The translations under genes were made by a program, and so were the position numbers. Under the pieces are notes generated by a model. It saw only the letters and a program-made list of their open reading frames with translations. It did not search any database and was not told the DNA's origin. Of a stretch of 64,000 nucleotides of DNA, positions 15,949 through 23,998 are shown in pieces (position 1 is the first letter of the stretch; every line of letters starts with the position of its first letter). Where the stretch lies: the NCBI RefSeq assembly GCF_024600715.1, contig NZ_CP102332.1, forward strand, positions 4,278,001 through 4,342,000, written 5' to 3'. The DNA comes from Streptomyces changanensis. Its GTDB lineage: Bacteria > Actinomycetota > Actinomycetes > Streptomycetales > Streptomycetaceae.

Positions 15949-16515
15949 TCAGGCGCCCGGCACCGCCACCTGGACGCTCGCGCTCCACTGGACGGTCGCC
16001 GGCGCCTCGACCTCGACGGCACCCCCACCGGTGCTGGAGACCTCCATCTGTGTGGCCTGCCGGTGCACCGCGTCCCCGCTCCCGTCGCCGTCGCCCTTCC
16101 CGCCGCAGGTGAAGGACCAGGACATGCCGGTGCCGACGGTGATCCGGACCCGGGGCGACGGGGGCGCACCGGGATCCGCCAGGCAGTTCACGTCCACCCA
16201 GGTCACGCCCGGGGGCAACCGGACCGTCCCCAGGTGACCGTGGCCCCGCCGCGGACCACCCGCCGCGACCTGCCGGTGCCCCTCCCGCACCTCCGGCCGG
16301 GGCACCTGCGGCAGGGGCTTCCCGGACCGGGACGCCTCTGGCCGGGGCGGCTCCGACCGCCCGCCCGGCGACTCCGCCACCGGCGAGGGCCGCTTCCTCG
16401 CGGAGACTCCCTCCCCGCCCGCACCCGCGTCCCCGCCCGCCGTGCACCCGGCGGCCGACAGGCCCGCCCCCGTCACCACCATCGCCACCACCACGGTCAT
16501 CGCCCGCGCACGCAT
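15949..16515 (-). CDS. Secreted lipoprotein, function unknown
   Basis: 188 aa from ATG 16515, which has GGGGAGGGGGACC immediately upstream. A longer in-frame extension exists but lacks a ribosome binding site. The signal peptide ends in a lipobox-like SAAGC. A Pro/Arg-rich linker follows, then a small beta-rich C-terminal domain (about 100-188) with two Cys (NCLADP and FTCGGK) that could form a disulfide. It converges on the OmpA-family gene. I do not recognise the family. Confidence 0.75.
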   Translation of the reverse strand: MRARAMTVVVAMVVTGAGLSAAGCTAGGDAGAGGEGVSARKRPSPVAESPGGRSEPPRPEASRSGKPLPQVPRPEVREGHRQVAAGGPRRGHGHLGTVRLPPGVTWVDVNCLADPGAPPSPRVRITVGTGMSWSFTCGGKGDGDGSGDAVHRQATQMEVSSTGGGAVEVEAPATVQWSASVQVAVPGA

Positions 16516-16713
16516 CGGTCCCCCTCCCCGGCGGCCGACCGGTCGTCGACGCGCCCCGCCCCCGACCCAACCAGCCGGCCCCCACCGGACGACAGCCCTC
16601 CGCCCCGCCCCGGGCCCCCCGACCCCACCCCGGCCCACCTCCCCGCCTCGCCGGGACGTACCTCACACCACCGACCCCGCCCGCCCCCGCACCCCCGGCG
16701 GCATAATCGGCCA

Positions 16714-17850
16714 GTGCTCCTGGACCCCCCCGATCGGCCGGCAAGACCGCACCGCCTCGCCTCCGCCGCCCCCGCCCTGCTGGGGTACGCGGCGGCGCGC
16801 CTGGCCGGTGTCGCCGTCCTCCTCGTCGCCGCAGCGGCGGCCGGAGAGGACCCCTGGCACCGCCTGTCGGGCCGTTGGGACGCCGTCTGGTACGTCCGCG
16901 TCGCCGAGCACGGATACGGGTACGAGACCGTCCTTCCCGACGGCAGCGTCCACTCCGACCTGGCGTTCTTCCCGCTCCTCCCCGCCCTCGAACGGGCCCT
17001 GTCCGACGTGCTGCCGCTCACCGCCGCCGGCGCCGGGCTCGTCGTCGCCTGGGTCGCGTCGCTCGCCGCCGCCTGGGGCATCCACGCGGTGGGCTCCCAC
17101 CTCGCGGGGCGGCGCGCCGGGATCGTGCTGGCCGTGCTGTGGGGTGTGTACCCGACCGCGTTCGTCCAGTCCATGGCGTACACGGAGACGCTGTTCACGG
17201 CGCTCGCCGCTTGGGCCTTGTACGCCGTGCTGCGCGGCCGCTGGGTCGCCGCCGGGGCCCTCGCCGCGCTGGCCGGGCTGACCCGACCGTCCGCCGTCGC
17301 GGTCGTCGCGGCGGTCGGCGTGACCGCGCTGGCCACCGTGGTCCGCGAGCGGCGCGTCACCCCCGGGCTCGTCGCGGGCGTGCTGCTCGCACCGCTGGGC
17401 TGGCTGGCGTACGTCGTGTACGTCGCCGTGCGGGTCGGCAGCCCCACCGCGTACTTCGACGTCCAGGCCGCCTGGGGCAACAGCATCGACGGCGGCGCGG
17501 CCCTCGCCCGGTTCACGTGGGGGCAGCTGACCGGCCCCCAGCCGCTCGCGGGCGTGGGCCTCCTCGCGGCGTTCGCGGTCCTCGGCTGGGCCGTGTGGCT
17601 GTGCGTGCGGCAGCGGCAGCCGCTGCCCGTCCTCGTCTACACCCTGGCCGTCGTCGCGGTGTCGCTCGTCGGCGCCGCCTACTTCGGCTCCCGGCCCCGC
17701 CTGATCATGCCGGCGTTCCCGCTGCTGCTCCCCGCCGCCGTCGCGCTCGCCCGGCTCCGCGACCGGTACGCGGCGGCCGTCCTCGCCGTCCTCGCGGCGG
17801 CGTCCGCGGCCTACGGGGCGTTCGCGCTGCTCGGCCCCGGCCCGCCCTGA
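16714..17850 (+). CDS. GT-C fold mannosyltransferase-like membrane protein (PIG-V type)
   Basis: 378-aa integral membrane protein with about nine hydrophobic segments. The first extracellular loop carries RWDAVWYVRVAEHGYGYE, the motif seen in PIG-V-like/actinobacterial mannosyltransferases that use polyprenyl-phosphate sugars. It is followed by DLAFFPLLP and, after the fifth helix, LTRPSAVAV. The GTG start at 16714 has CATAAT 6 nt upstream (16702-16707) and no Shine-Dalgarno, suggesting a leaderless mRNA. The 3-prime end overlaps the convergent DUF192 gene by 40 nt. Acceptor and product are unknown. Confidence 0.8.
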   Translation: MLLDPPDRPARPHRLASAAPALLGYAAARLAGVAVLLVAAAAAGEDPWHRLSGRWDAVWYVRVAEHGYGYETVLPDGSVHSDLAFFPLLPALERALSDVLPLTAAGAGLVVAWVASLAAAWGIHAVGSHLAGRRAGIVLAVLWGVYPTAFVQSMAYTETLFTALAAWALYAVLRGRWVAAGALAALAGLTRPSAVAVVAAVGVTALATVVRERRVTPGLVAGVLLAPLGWLAYVVYVAVRVGSPTAYFDVQAAWGNSIDGGAALARFTWGQLTGPQPLAGVGLLAAFAVLGWAVWLCVRQRQPLPVLVYTLAVVAVSLVGAAYFGSRPRLIMPAFPLLLPAAVALARLRDRYAAAVLAVLAAASAAYGAFALLGPGPP

Positions 17851-18251
17851 CCGGACGGGTCCACGGCGAGCCGCACGCCCGGCCGCACGCCCCACCGCTC
17901 CATCGCCCCGGCCTCCGCCTCCAGCACGTGCCGGGCGCGCATCCGGGGCAGCCCCAGCCGCCCGGGCCGCATCCCCGGCACGACCGCGAGGACCGTGAGA
18001 TCACGCCGGAGGTACGCCACGTCGATGGCGAACCGCATCCGGAAGGTGTGCACGCTGCCGCACGGCGTCAGCAGCATCGCCCCGTCGATCCCGTCCCGGC
18101 CCAGCAGCCCCCGCGCCCGCGCCCGGTACGTCGCCGCGACCTCCACCGGGACACCCGCGTCCCCGTCCCCGTCCCTGTTCCCGCCCCCGCTCCCGGCGCT
18201 GCCGCCCTCCACGACCCTGAGGATGCCCGTCCCGTCCCGCCACTTCGCCAT
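17811..18251 (-). CDS. DUF192 family protein
   Basis: 146-aa protein with the DUF192 core (about 40-140): ARARGLLGRDG, TPCGSVHTFRMRFAIDVAYL and the LEAEAG segment. DUF192 proteins are small beta-rich proteins of unclear biochemical role. No signal peptide is seen, unlike many family members. ATG 18251 is preceded by TACCGT and a 6-nt gap, with no ribosome binding site, again the leaderless layout. It overlaps the convergent mannosyltransferase gene at the 3-prime end. Confidence 0.85.
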   Translation of the reverse strand: MAKWRDGTGILRVVEGGSAGSGGGNRDGDGDAGVPVEVAATYRARARGLLGRDGIDGAMLLTPCGSVHTFRMRFAIDVAYLRRDLTVLAVVPGMRPGRLGLPRMRARHVLEAEAGAMERWGVRPGVRLAVDPSGQGGPGPSSANAP

Positions 18252-18571
18252 GCCCGAACGGTACGACCCCACCGCCTCGCCCACCCCCACCGCCGCAAGC
18301 CACCTGGAACACCCCCGCCACCGCCCCCCGCCGGAAGCCCCCGGAACGCCCCTGCCACGCCCCACCGCCGAAACCCCCCGGACCCCCCGCCCCGCCGGAA
18401 GCACGCCCCGGACCATCTCCCCACCGAAAACACGCCCCCGGCCCCGCCCACCGGACCCCCGCCCCGCCGCGAACACGCCCCCGGAGCGCCCCCGCCGTCC
18501 CCGCCTGAACCGGCCCGGCCCCATGACCTGCTCACGACATCCACCCGGCATCCCCCACTAAGGTCGGCCCT
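18252..18571. other. C-rich divergent intergenic region
   Basis: 320 bp between the divergent DUF192 and prepilin peptidase genes. It is low-complexity C/A-rich sequence. Apart from the two start-proximal -10 hexamers (18258-18263 on minus, 18559-18564 on plus) I see nothing in it. Confidence 0.5.
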
Positions 18572-19378
18572 GTGGACGTCACCCTGATCGTCGCCGCCGC
18601 CCTGTGGGGGGCCGTCGCGGGGGTGCTCGTGCAGCGCGCCGCGTACCGGCTCGCCGTCGAACCGGACCAGCCCTGGCACGCCGCCTGCCCCGCCGGGCAC
18701 CCGTACGCCCCCGGCCCGCGCGGCTGGCTCGGCCCCGCCCACTGTCCCGTCTGCGCCCCCGCCGCCCGTCCCGCCACCGCCCCGCCCGGCGCGGCGCCCC
18801 CACCACCGCCCCCCACCGACCGGTCCCGACCGCGTACCCGCCCGGCGGTCGTCCCGCCCGTCGTGGGCGCCGCCGCCTGCGCCGCCCTCGCCGCCGCGAC
18901 CGGTCACCGGCCGGAGCTGGCCGTGTGGCTGCTCACCGTGCCGGTCGCCCTGCTCCTCGCGGTGGTCGACCGGCGGGTGCACCGCCTCCCCGACCCCCTC
19001 ACCCTGCCGCTCGCCGCGGCCGTGCCGGTGCTCCTCGCCGCCGCCGCGCCGCTGCCCGGCACCGCCGGCTCGTGGCGGACGGCCGTCCTCGGCGGGCTCG
19101 TGCTCGGCGCGGCGTACCTCGCGCTGTTCCTGGTGAACCCGAACGGCATGGGCCTCGGGGACGTGAAGCTCGCCCTCCCGCTGGGCTGCGCGCTCGGCTG
19201 GTACGGCTGGGACGTGCTGCTGGCGGGCGCGTTCGCCGGGTTCGCCCTCGGTGCCCTGTACGGGCTCGGCCTCGTCGTGCTGCGGCGCGCGCACCGCCGG
19301 ACCGCGATCCCCTTCGGTCCGTTCATGCTCGGCGGTGCGCTGCTCGGCGTCCTCCTCGGCGCCCTCGCCCACCGCTGA
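18572..19378 (+). CDS. Prepilin peptidase (A24 family, TadV/CpaA type)
   Basis: 268-aa polytopic aspartic protease that removes the leaders of Flp pilin and the TadE-like pseudopilins. The two catalytic Asp motifs are visible: DRRVHRLPDPLT after the second core helix and GMGLGDVKLA, the GxGD motif. Six to seven hydrophobic segments are present. Residues 33-70 include CPAGH ... CPVC, the two-Cys pairs typical of the long-form peptidases. GTG 18572 follows TAAGGT by 7 nt, suggesting a leaderless transcript. It lies 3 kb from the main Tad operon. Confidence 0.93.
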   Translation: MDVTLIVAAALWGAVAGVLVQRAAYRLAVEPDQPWHAACPAGHPYAPGPRGWLGPAHCPVCAPAARPATAPPGAAPPPPPPTDRSRPRTRPAVVPPVVGAAACAALAAATGHRPELAVWLLTVPVALLLAVVDRRVHRLPDPLTLPLAAAVPVLLAAAAPLPGTAGSWRTAVLGGLVLGAAYLALFLVNPNGMGLGDVKLALPLGCALGWYGWDVLLAGAFAGFALGALYGLGLVVLRRAHRRTAIPFGPFMLGGALLGVLLGALAHR

Positions 19379-19546
19379 GGCCCGCCCATCACGCCCCACC
19401 CCCCCCAACCCCCGGAGCGTCAACCCTGGGCCCCGGCCGTGGGGTCCCCCCTGGGGAGGACACGCCGGGCCTCCCCACCGGGCTCCGCACCACCCCGGAC
19501 CATGCCCGGAGCGCGACCGGGCGTTTCCGGAGCGTAGTGGCGGCAT

Positions 19547-19566
19547 GTCGTGGCGCGCGCCACGAC
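19547..19566. repeat. Perfect 20-bp palindrome
   Basis: GTCGTGGCGC followed by its exact reverse complement. It sits just upstream of the C-rich RNA and could be its 5-prime hairpin or a dyad operator in its promoter. Confidence 0.8.
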
Positions 19567-19597
19567 TTATGAAGGGTTATGGTGGAAACCCCCCCTC

Positions 19598-19635
19598 GGG
19601 CCGGTCCGTATCCCCCCCACGGACCGGCCCGTTTT
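19598..19635 (+). terminator. Rho-independent terminator (end of the C-rich RNA)
   Basis: 12-bp perfect stem GGGCCGGTCCGT/ACGGACCGGCCC around an ATCCCCCCC loop, followed by GTTTTC. One of the few U-tract terminators in the window. Confidence 0.85.
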
Positions 19636-19713
19636 CTCTGCCCCCGCCCCGGCCGCCGAGCCCGACGCCCCCGCGGGGCCCCTACCGCTCGGCGGCCGGT
19701 CGGGCCGCGCCGG

Positions 19714-20751
19714 TCAGCCCCGCGCGGCCCAGATGTTGACGCCCTCGGTGTCGACGGCGTACGAGTCGATCTCCCGCAGCTCCTCCTCGGTGAGGGCCGG
19801 CCCCCCGAGCGCCGCGACGTTCTGCTCCAGCTGCCCCACGCTGGACGCGCCGATCAGCGCGGACGTCATCCGCTCGTCGCGCAGCACCCACGTCAGCGCC
19901 AGCTGCGCCAGGGACTGGCCGCGCCGCCGCGCGATCCCGTCGAGGCCGTGCAGCCGCCGTACGACCTCCTCGGAGAGCAGGCCGGGGTCCAGCGACTTGC
20001 CGAGCGAGGCCCGCGAACCCTCCGGGACGCCCTTCAGGTACTTGTCCGTGAGCAGTCCCTGCGCCAGCGGCGCGAACGCGATGCAGCCCATCCCCTCGGC
20101 CTCCAGCGTGTCGAGGAGGCCGTCCTCCTCCGTCCACCGGTTGATCATCGAGTAGGACGGCTGGTGGATCAGCGCCGGGACGCCCATCTCGCGCAGCAGC
20201 CGGGCCGCCTCGACCGTCTGCTCGCCGGAGTACGACGAGACGCCCGCGTACAGCGCCTTGCCCTGCCGCACGGCGGTGGCGAGCGCGCCCATGGTCTCCT
20301 CGAGCGGCGTGTGCGGGTCGAAGCGGTGCGAGTAGAAGATGTCGACGTACTCCAGGCCCATCCGCCGGAGCGAGGCGTCGAGCGAGGAGAGCAGGTACTT
20401 GCGGGAGCCCCACTCGCCGTACGGACCGGGGTGCATGAGGTACCCGGCCTTCGTGGAGACGACCAGCTCGTCCCGGTACGGGCGGAAGTCCTGCGCGAAG
20501 ATCTTGCCGAAGTTCAGCTCGGCGGAGCCGGGCGGCGGGCCGTAGTTGTTGGCCAGGTCGAAGTGCGTGACGCCCAGGTCGAACGCGCGGCGCAGGATGG
20601 CGCGCTGGGACTCCAGGGTGCGGTCGTCGCCGAAGTTGTGCCAGAGGCCCAGGGAGACGGCGGGGAGCTTGAGGCCGCTGCGGCCGGTGCGGCGGTACTC
20701 CATGGAGTCGTACCGGTCGTCGGCGGCGCGGTGCACGGGGGATGCGGACAT
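19714..20751 (-). CDS. Aldo/keto reductase (YghZ-like)
   Basis: 345-aa NADPH-dependent oxidoreductase of the AKR superfamily, (beta/alpha)8 barrel. The catalytic tetrad is complete: Asp65 (THFDLANNY), Tyr70, Lys101 (VSTKAGY) and His142 (FYSHRFD). The stretch ANNYGPPPGSAE marks the subgroup related to E. coli YghZ, active on small aldehydes such as L-glyceraldehyde 3-phosphate. C-terminal cofactor-site residues (IGASSVGQLEQN) are present. ATG 20751 is preceded by AGGGAGAAAGC. Monocistronic, divergent from the cis-prenyltransferase gene, reading towards the C-rich small RNA. Confidence 0.92.
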   Translation of the reverse strand: MSASPVHRAADDRYDSMEYRRTGRSGLKLPAVSLGLWHNFGDDRTLESQRAILRRAFDLGVTHFDLANNYGPPPGSAELNFGKIFAQDFRPYRDELVVSTKAGYLMHPGPYGEWGSRKYLLSSLDASLRRMGLEYVDIFYSHRFDPHTPLEETMGALATAVRQGKALYAGVSSYSGEQTVEAARLLREMGVPALIHQPSYSMINRWTEEDGLLDTLEAEGMGCIAFAPLAQGLLTDKYLKGVPEGSRASLGKSLDPGLLSEEVVRRLHGLDGIARRRGQSLAQLALTWVLRDERMTSALIGASSVGQLEQNVAALGGPALTEEELREIDSYAVDTEGVNIWAARG

Positions 20752-20865
20752 GCTTTCTCCCTATCACGGAGTTGTGACACACCTGGGTTGGGCCGTCGTC
20801 CGCCGGGCCCAGTAATGTGGCGGGCTCCGGGGCGTCCGCTGCCCCGTAGGCGAGAGGTGGGATCG

Positions 20866-21627
20866 GTGAACTTGCGCGACCTGGTGTACGGGCTCTACGC
20901 GCGCCGGGTGGAGGGCCGCCTCGACCACGCCCAGGTGCCCAAGCACATCGGCGTCATCCTCGACGGCAACCGCCGCTGGGCGAAGGCGTCCGGCGGCACG
21001 CCCGAGCAGGGCCACAAGGCCGGCGCCAGCAAGATCATGGAATTGCTCGGCTGGTGCGCGGAGACGGACGTCGAGGTCGTCACGCTCTGGATGCTGTCCA
21101 CCGACAACCTCAACCGGCCCGAGGCGCAGCTCGTGCCGCTCCTCGGCATCATCGAGGACGCGGTCCGGACCATCGCCTCGGACGGCCGCTGGCGCGTCCA
21201 CCACGTGGGCACCATGGACCTGCTGCCGCAGCGCACCCAGGCGGTCCTGAAGGAGGCCCAGGAGGCGACGCGGCACATCGACGGGATACTCGTCAACGTC
21301 GCCGTCGGCTACGGCGGCCGGCAGGAGATCGCCGACGCGGTCCGCTCGCTGCTGCTGGACCACGCCGAGCGGGGCACCTCCTTCGAGGAGCTCGCCGAGG
21401 TCGTCGACATCGACATGATCGCGGAGCACCTGTACACGCGCGGCCAGCCCGACCCGGACCTGGTGATCCGCACCAGCGGCGAGCAGCGCCTCTCCGGCTT
21501 CATGCTCTGGCAGAGCGCGCACTCCGAGTACTACTTCTGCGAGGTCCACTGGCCGGCCTTCCGCAAGGTCGACTTCCTCCGCGCGCTGCGCGACTACGCC
21601 GCCCGCCACCGCCGCTACGGCACCTGA
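20866..21627 (+). CDS. uppS: Isoprenyl (cis-prenyl) diphosphate synthase
   Basis: 253-aa cis-prenyltransferase. The catalytic motif is HIGVILDGNRRWAK with Asp33. Further family motifs are GASKIMELLGWC, TLWMLSTDNL, VGYGGRQEI and the C-terminal RTSGEQRLSGFMLWQ. The GTG start at 20866 has AGGTGG 5 nt upstream. It condenses isopentenyl diphosphate in Z-configuration. Adjacency to a PIN-PhoH gene recalls the Mycobacterium tuberculosis Rv1086/Rv1095 neighbourhood, where Rv1086 makes short-chain Z-farnesyl diphosphate, so this may be the short-chain enzyme rather than the main undecaprenyl synthase. Confidence 0.9.
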   Translation: MNLRDLVYGLYARRVEGRLDHAQVPKHIGVILDGNRRWAKASGGTPEQGHKAGASKIMELLGWCAETDVEVVTLWMLSTDNLNRPEAQLVPLLGIIEDAVRTIASDGRWRVHHVGTMDLLPQRTQAVLKEAQEATRHIDGILVNVAVGYGGRQEIADAVRSLLLDHAERGTSFEELAEVVDIDMIAEHLYTRGQPDPDLVIRTSGEQRLSGFMLWQSAHSEYYFCEVHWPAFRKVDFLRALRDYAARHRRYGT

Positions 21628-22272
21628 CCCCGCGCCACCCCGTACGCCGCCTCACCCCGTACGCCTCGCCCTCCCGCCGGGCGGCCCTGCGCCCGGGGCC
21701 CCGCACCCGGACCCCACACGGCTCCCGGCAGCGGCCCGGCCGCCCGGCTCCCGTAACGGCTCCCGGCAACGGCCCCGCGCCCACCCCGGGCCGCGCCCCG
21801 GCCGCGCCCACCCCCCCCGCCGCGCGCCCACCCCGGCCGCGCCCCCGCCAGGGCCGCACCCTCGGTGGGCCGCCGCCGCGCCGGCGCCCGCCCCCGCGCC
21901 GACACCCGCCCCCGCGCCCCAAACGCGCCCCCGGCGAGCCGCCGCCCGCCGCCCGTCGTCGGCGCGCCCCGCCCCCCGACGCCCCGAACCGACGACCGTC
22001 CGCGGCCGGTCGAGGCCGGTCGAGGCCGGCCGCCGGACGGGGTGTCATATGCCAAGGGCTCTCCTGGCATGGTGGGGCGGCGAGAAGGGCATATCCCTTG
22101 CGAGAGTGAGCGGTACGAAGCCCGCTCACCCGGGAGGCCCTTTGCACCAGGACGACCGAGGGCCGGTGTCGCGGCCCCGCGCATCGTGGCCCGAGCCCGG
22201 TCCATCCCCCCGCGACGCCACCGCAGTCGCAACCGACCTCACGTGCCTCTAACAGAGGGGGTCTGTCCTTCC
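21628..22272 (+). other. Long intergenic region upstream of phoH2
   Basis: 645 bp. The first 400 bp are C/G-rich low-complexity sequence. The last 230 bp are more balanced and contain overlapping dyads (22046-22129, separate entry). No convincing gene. A 67-codon open frame from 22049 lacks a ribosome binding site. Confidence 0.5.
22046..22129 (+). promoter_or_regulatory. Structured leader candidate upstream of phoH2
   Basis: Three dyads cluster here: ATATGCC/GGCATAT (22047-22053, 22088-22094), TGCCA/TGGCA (22050-22054, 22065-22069) and a perfect 8-bp hairpin GTGAGCGG/CCGCTCAC (22106-22113, 22122-22129). The first two overlap and are mutually exclusive, as in switching leaders. No known riboswitch consensus recognised. 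Confidence 0.4.
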
Positions 22273-23595
22273 GTGGTGACCAGCACCAAGCGCCGTATGA
22301 ACGACCGGCGCACCTACGTACTCGACACCAGCGTCCTGCTGGCCGACCCCAACGCCATGTCCCGCTTCGAGGAGCACGAGGTCGTGCTGCCGATCGTGGT
22401 GGTGACGGAGCTGGAGGCCAAGAGGCACCACCCCGAGCTGGGCTACTTCGCCCGCCAGGCGCTGCGGCTGCTGGACGACATGCGCGTCCGGTACGGCCGC
22501 CTCGACGCCCCCATCCCGGTCGGCGACCTCGGAGGGTCCCTGCGGGTGGAGCTCAACCACTCGGACCCGGGCGTCCTCCCGGCCGGTTACCGGCTCGGGG
22601 ACAACGACTCGCGGATCCTCGCCGTGGCGCGCAACCTCCAGGCCGAGGGGTACGACGTCACCGTCGTCTCCAAGGACCTCCCGCTGCGGATCAAGGCGTC
22701 CTCCGTCGGCCTCCTCGCCGAGGAGTACCGGGCTGAGCTGGCCATCACCGAGTCCGGCTGGACCGGCATGTGCGACGTGCCGCTCTCCGCCGAACAGGTC
22801 GACCTGCTCTACGCGCAGGAGACGCTGGAGCTGCCCGAGACGGCCGGGCTGCCCGTGCACACCGGGCTGGTCCTCCAGTCGGCGCGCGGCAAGGCGCTCG
22901 GCCGGACCACACCCGACGGAGCGGTGCGGCTGGTGCGGGGCGACCGGGAGGCGTTCGGCCTCCGGGGCCGCAGCGCCGAGCAGCGCATCGCACTGGACCT
23001 GCTGCTCGACCCGGACGTGGGCATCGTGTCGCTCGGCGGCAGAGCCGGCACCGGCAAGTCCGCGCTGGCGCTGTGCGCCGGCCTCGAAGCGGTCCTGGAG
23101 CGCCGCCAGCACCAGAAGGTCATGGTCTTCCGGCCCCTGTACGCCGTGGGCGGGCAGGAACTCGGCTACCTGCCGGGCAGCGAGGCCGAGAAGATGAGCC
23201 CGTGGGCGCAGGCGGTGTTCGACACGCTCTCCGCCGTCACCTCCCGCGAGGTCATCGAGGAGATCACCGCCCGCAACATGCTGGAGGTCCTGCCCCTGAC
23301 GCACATTCGGGGCCGCTCCCTCCACGACGCCTTCGTCATCGTCGACGAGGCGCAGTCCCTGGAGCGCAACGTCCTGCTGACCGTGCTCTCCAGGATCGGG
23401 GCGAACTCCCGCGTGGTGCTCACCCACGACGTCGCCCAGCGGGACAACCTGCGCGTCGGGCGGTACGACGGAGTCGTCGCCGTCGTCGAGAAGCTGAAGG
23501 GTCATCCGCTCTTCGCGCACGTCACGCTCACCCGGTCGGAGCGCTCGCAGATCGCCGCGTTGGTGACCGAAATGCTGGAAGACGGACATATCTGA
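22273..23595 (+). CDS. phoH2: PhoH2: PIN ribonuclease fused to PhoH ATPase/helicase
   Basis: 440-aa fusion. The PIN domain (about 13-150) shows the acidic metal-binding residues Asp18 (YVLDTS), Glu46 (VTELEAK), Asp110/Asp112 (GDNDSRI) and Asp135 (SKD). The PhoH domain (about 235-438) has Walker [10 protein letters not shown] (255-263) and Walker B FVIVDEAQ (354-361). Characterised homologues are ATP-dependent RNA helicase/nucleases. GTG 22273 is taken as the start, with AGAGGGGG 12 nt upstream. GTG 22276 and ATG 22297 are alternatives. A dyad-rich region lies 140-230 nt upstream. In mycobacteria phoH2 is paired with a small antitoxin-like ORF, which I cannot confirm here. Confidence 0.93.
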   Translation: MVTSTKRRMNDRRTYVLDTSVLLADPNAMSRFEEHEVVLPIVVVTELEAKRHHPELGYFARQALRLLDDMRVRYGRLDAPIPVGDLGGSLRVELNHSDPGVLPAGYRLGDNDSRILAVARNLQAEGYDVTVVSKDLPLRIKASSVGLLAEEYRAELAITESGWTGMCDVPLSAEQVDLLYAQETLELPETAGLPVHTGLVLQSARGKALGRTTPDGAVRLVRGDREAFGLRGRSAEQRIALDLLLDPDVGIVSLGGRAGTGKSALALCAGLEAVLERRQHQKVMVFRPLYAVGGQELGYLPGSEAEKMSPWAQAVFDTLSAVTSREVIEEITARNMLEVLPLTHIRGRSLHDAFVIVDEAQSLERNVLLTVLSRIGANSRVVLTHDVAQRDNLRVGRYDGVVAVVEKLKGHPLFAHVTLTRSERSQIAALVTEMLEDGHI

Positions 23596-23998
23596 CCGTA
23601 TCCCAGCCGACCATCACCCAACGGAGTTGGGGCCGCCCGGCGGAGCGCGAGAGCTTAGCCGGGCGGCTCCGCGTCGCGCGCCCCTTTCGTCAAAACTCCT
23701 GTGACGGGCGGGGTGTGAGCTTTCACACGCGGCGAGGAATTGCCACCCGCCGAGCGCTTCCGGCAGAGTCTTGCTTCCGTCAGGCCCCGCATACGGCACA
23801 GCCACATCCTCACGGATCCGTGGCGGTCACAACTCAACAGCCGTCCGCCGTATGCCGCCCGAGCACCACGCGGCGCTCCCGCAGGGGAGTCGCCCACCGG
23901 GCCCGTGTCCCCCGTGACCCAGTGAGTGGGGGACCAGTGTCAGGGGCACGATCGCGCCCGCGAGGTCACCCGTGCGGGCGATGCTGGAAGGAAACCGT
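23596..23998 (+). other. Intergenic region upstream of the SLT-like gene
   Basis: 403 bp, less GC-rich than its surroundings. It contains a Crp-like palindrome at 23713-23728 and no gene. I looked for a c-di-AMP (ydaO) riboswitch, common before wall-hydrolase genes in Streptomyces, and did not find its conserved core. Confidence 0.5.
23713..23728. promoter_or_regulatory. Crp-like palindrome upstream of a wall-lytic gene
   Basis: GTGTGA-GCTT-TCACAC, perfect 6-bp arms. It resembles Crp/GlxR half-sites (TGTGA ... TCACA), but the spacer is 4 nt rather than the usual 6, so the assignment is tentative. Confidence 0.4.

Larger units (their letters stand above)
19540..19636 (+). ncRNA. Probable 6C small RNA
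   Basis: Two runs of seven C (19589-19595 and 19612-19618) lie 16 nt apart, the second inside the loop of a 12-bp hairpin that ends in GTTTTC. This fits the actinobacterial 6C RNA, defined by hairpins with at least six C in the loop and reported near chromosome-partition and pilus genes. Its neighbours here are a prepilin peptidase and an oxidoreductase gene, the setting I recall for the S. coelicolor homologue. The 5-prime end is not fixed. Pairing of the first C-run is not obvious by eye. Confidence 0.65.

Noticed and set aside
22049..22252. Antitoxin-like small ORF upstream of phoH2, as in mycobacteria
   Set aside because: 67 codons with no ribosome binding site, composition of non-coding frame, and it overlaps dyad structures; not supported.
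23596..23998. c-di-AMP (ydaO) riboswitch before the wall-lytic gene
   Set aside because: The conserved core expected before Streptomyces wall-hydrolase genes is not present.
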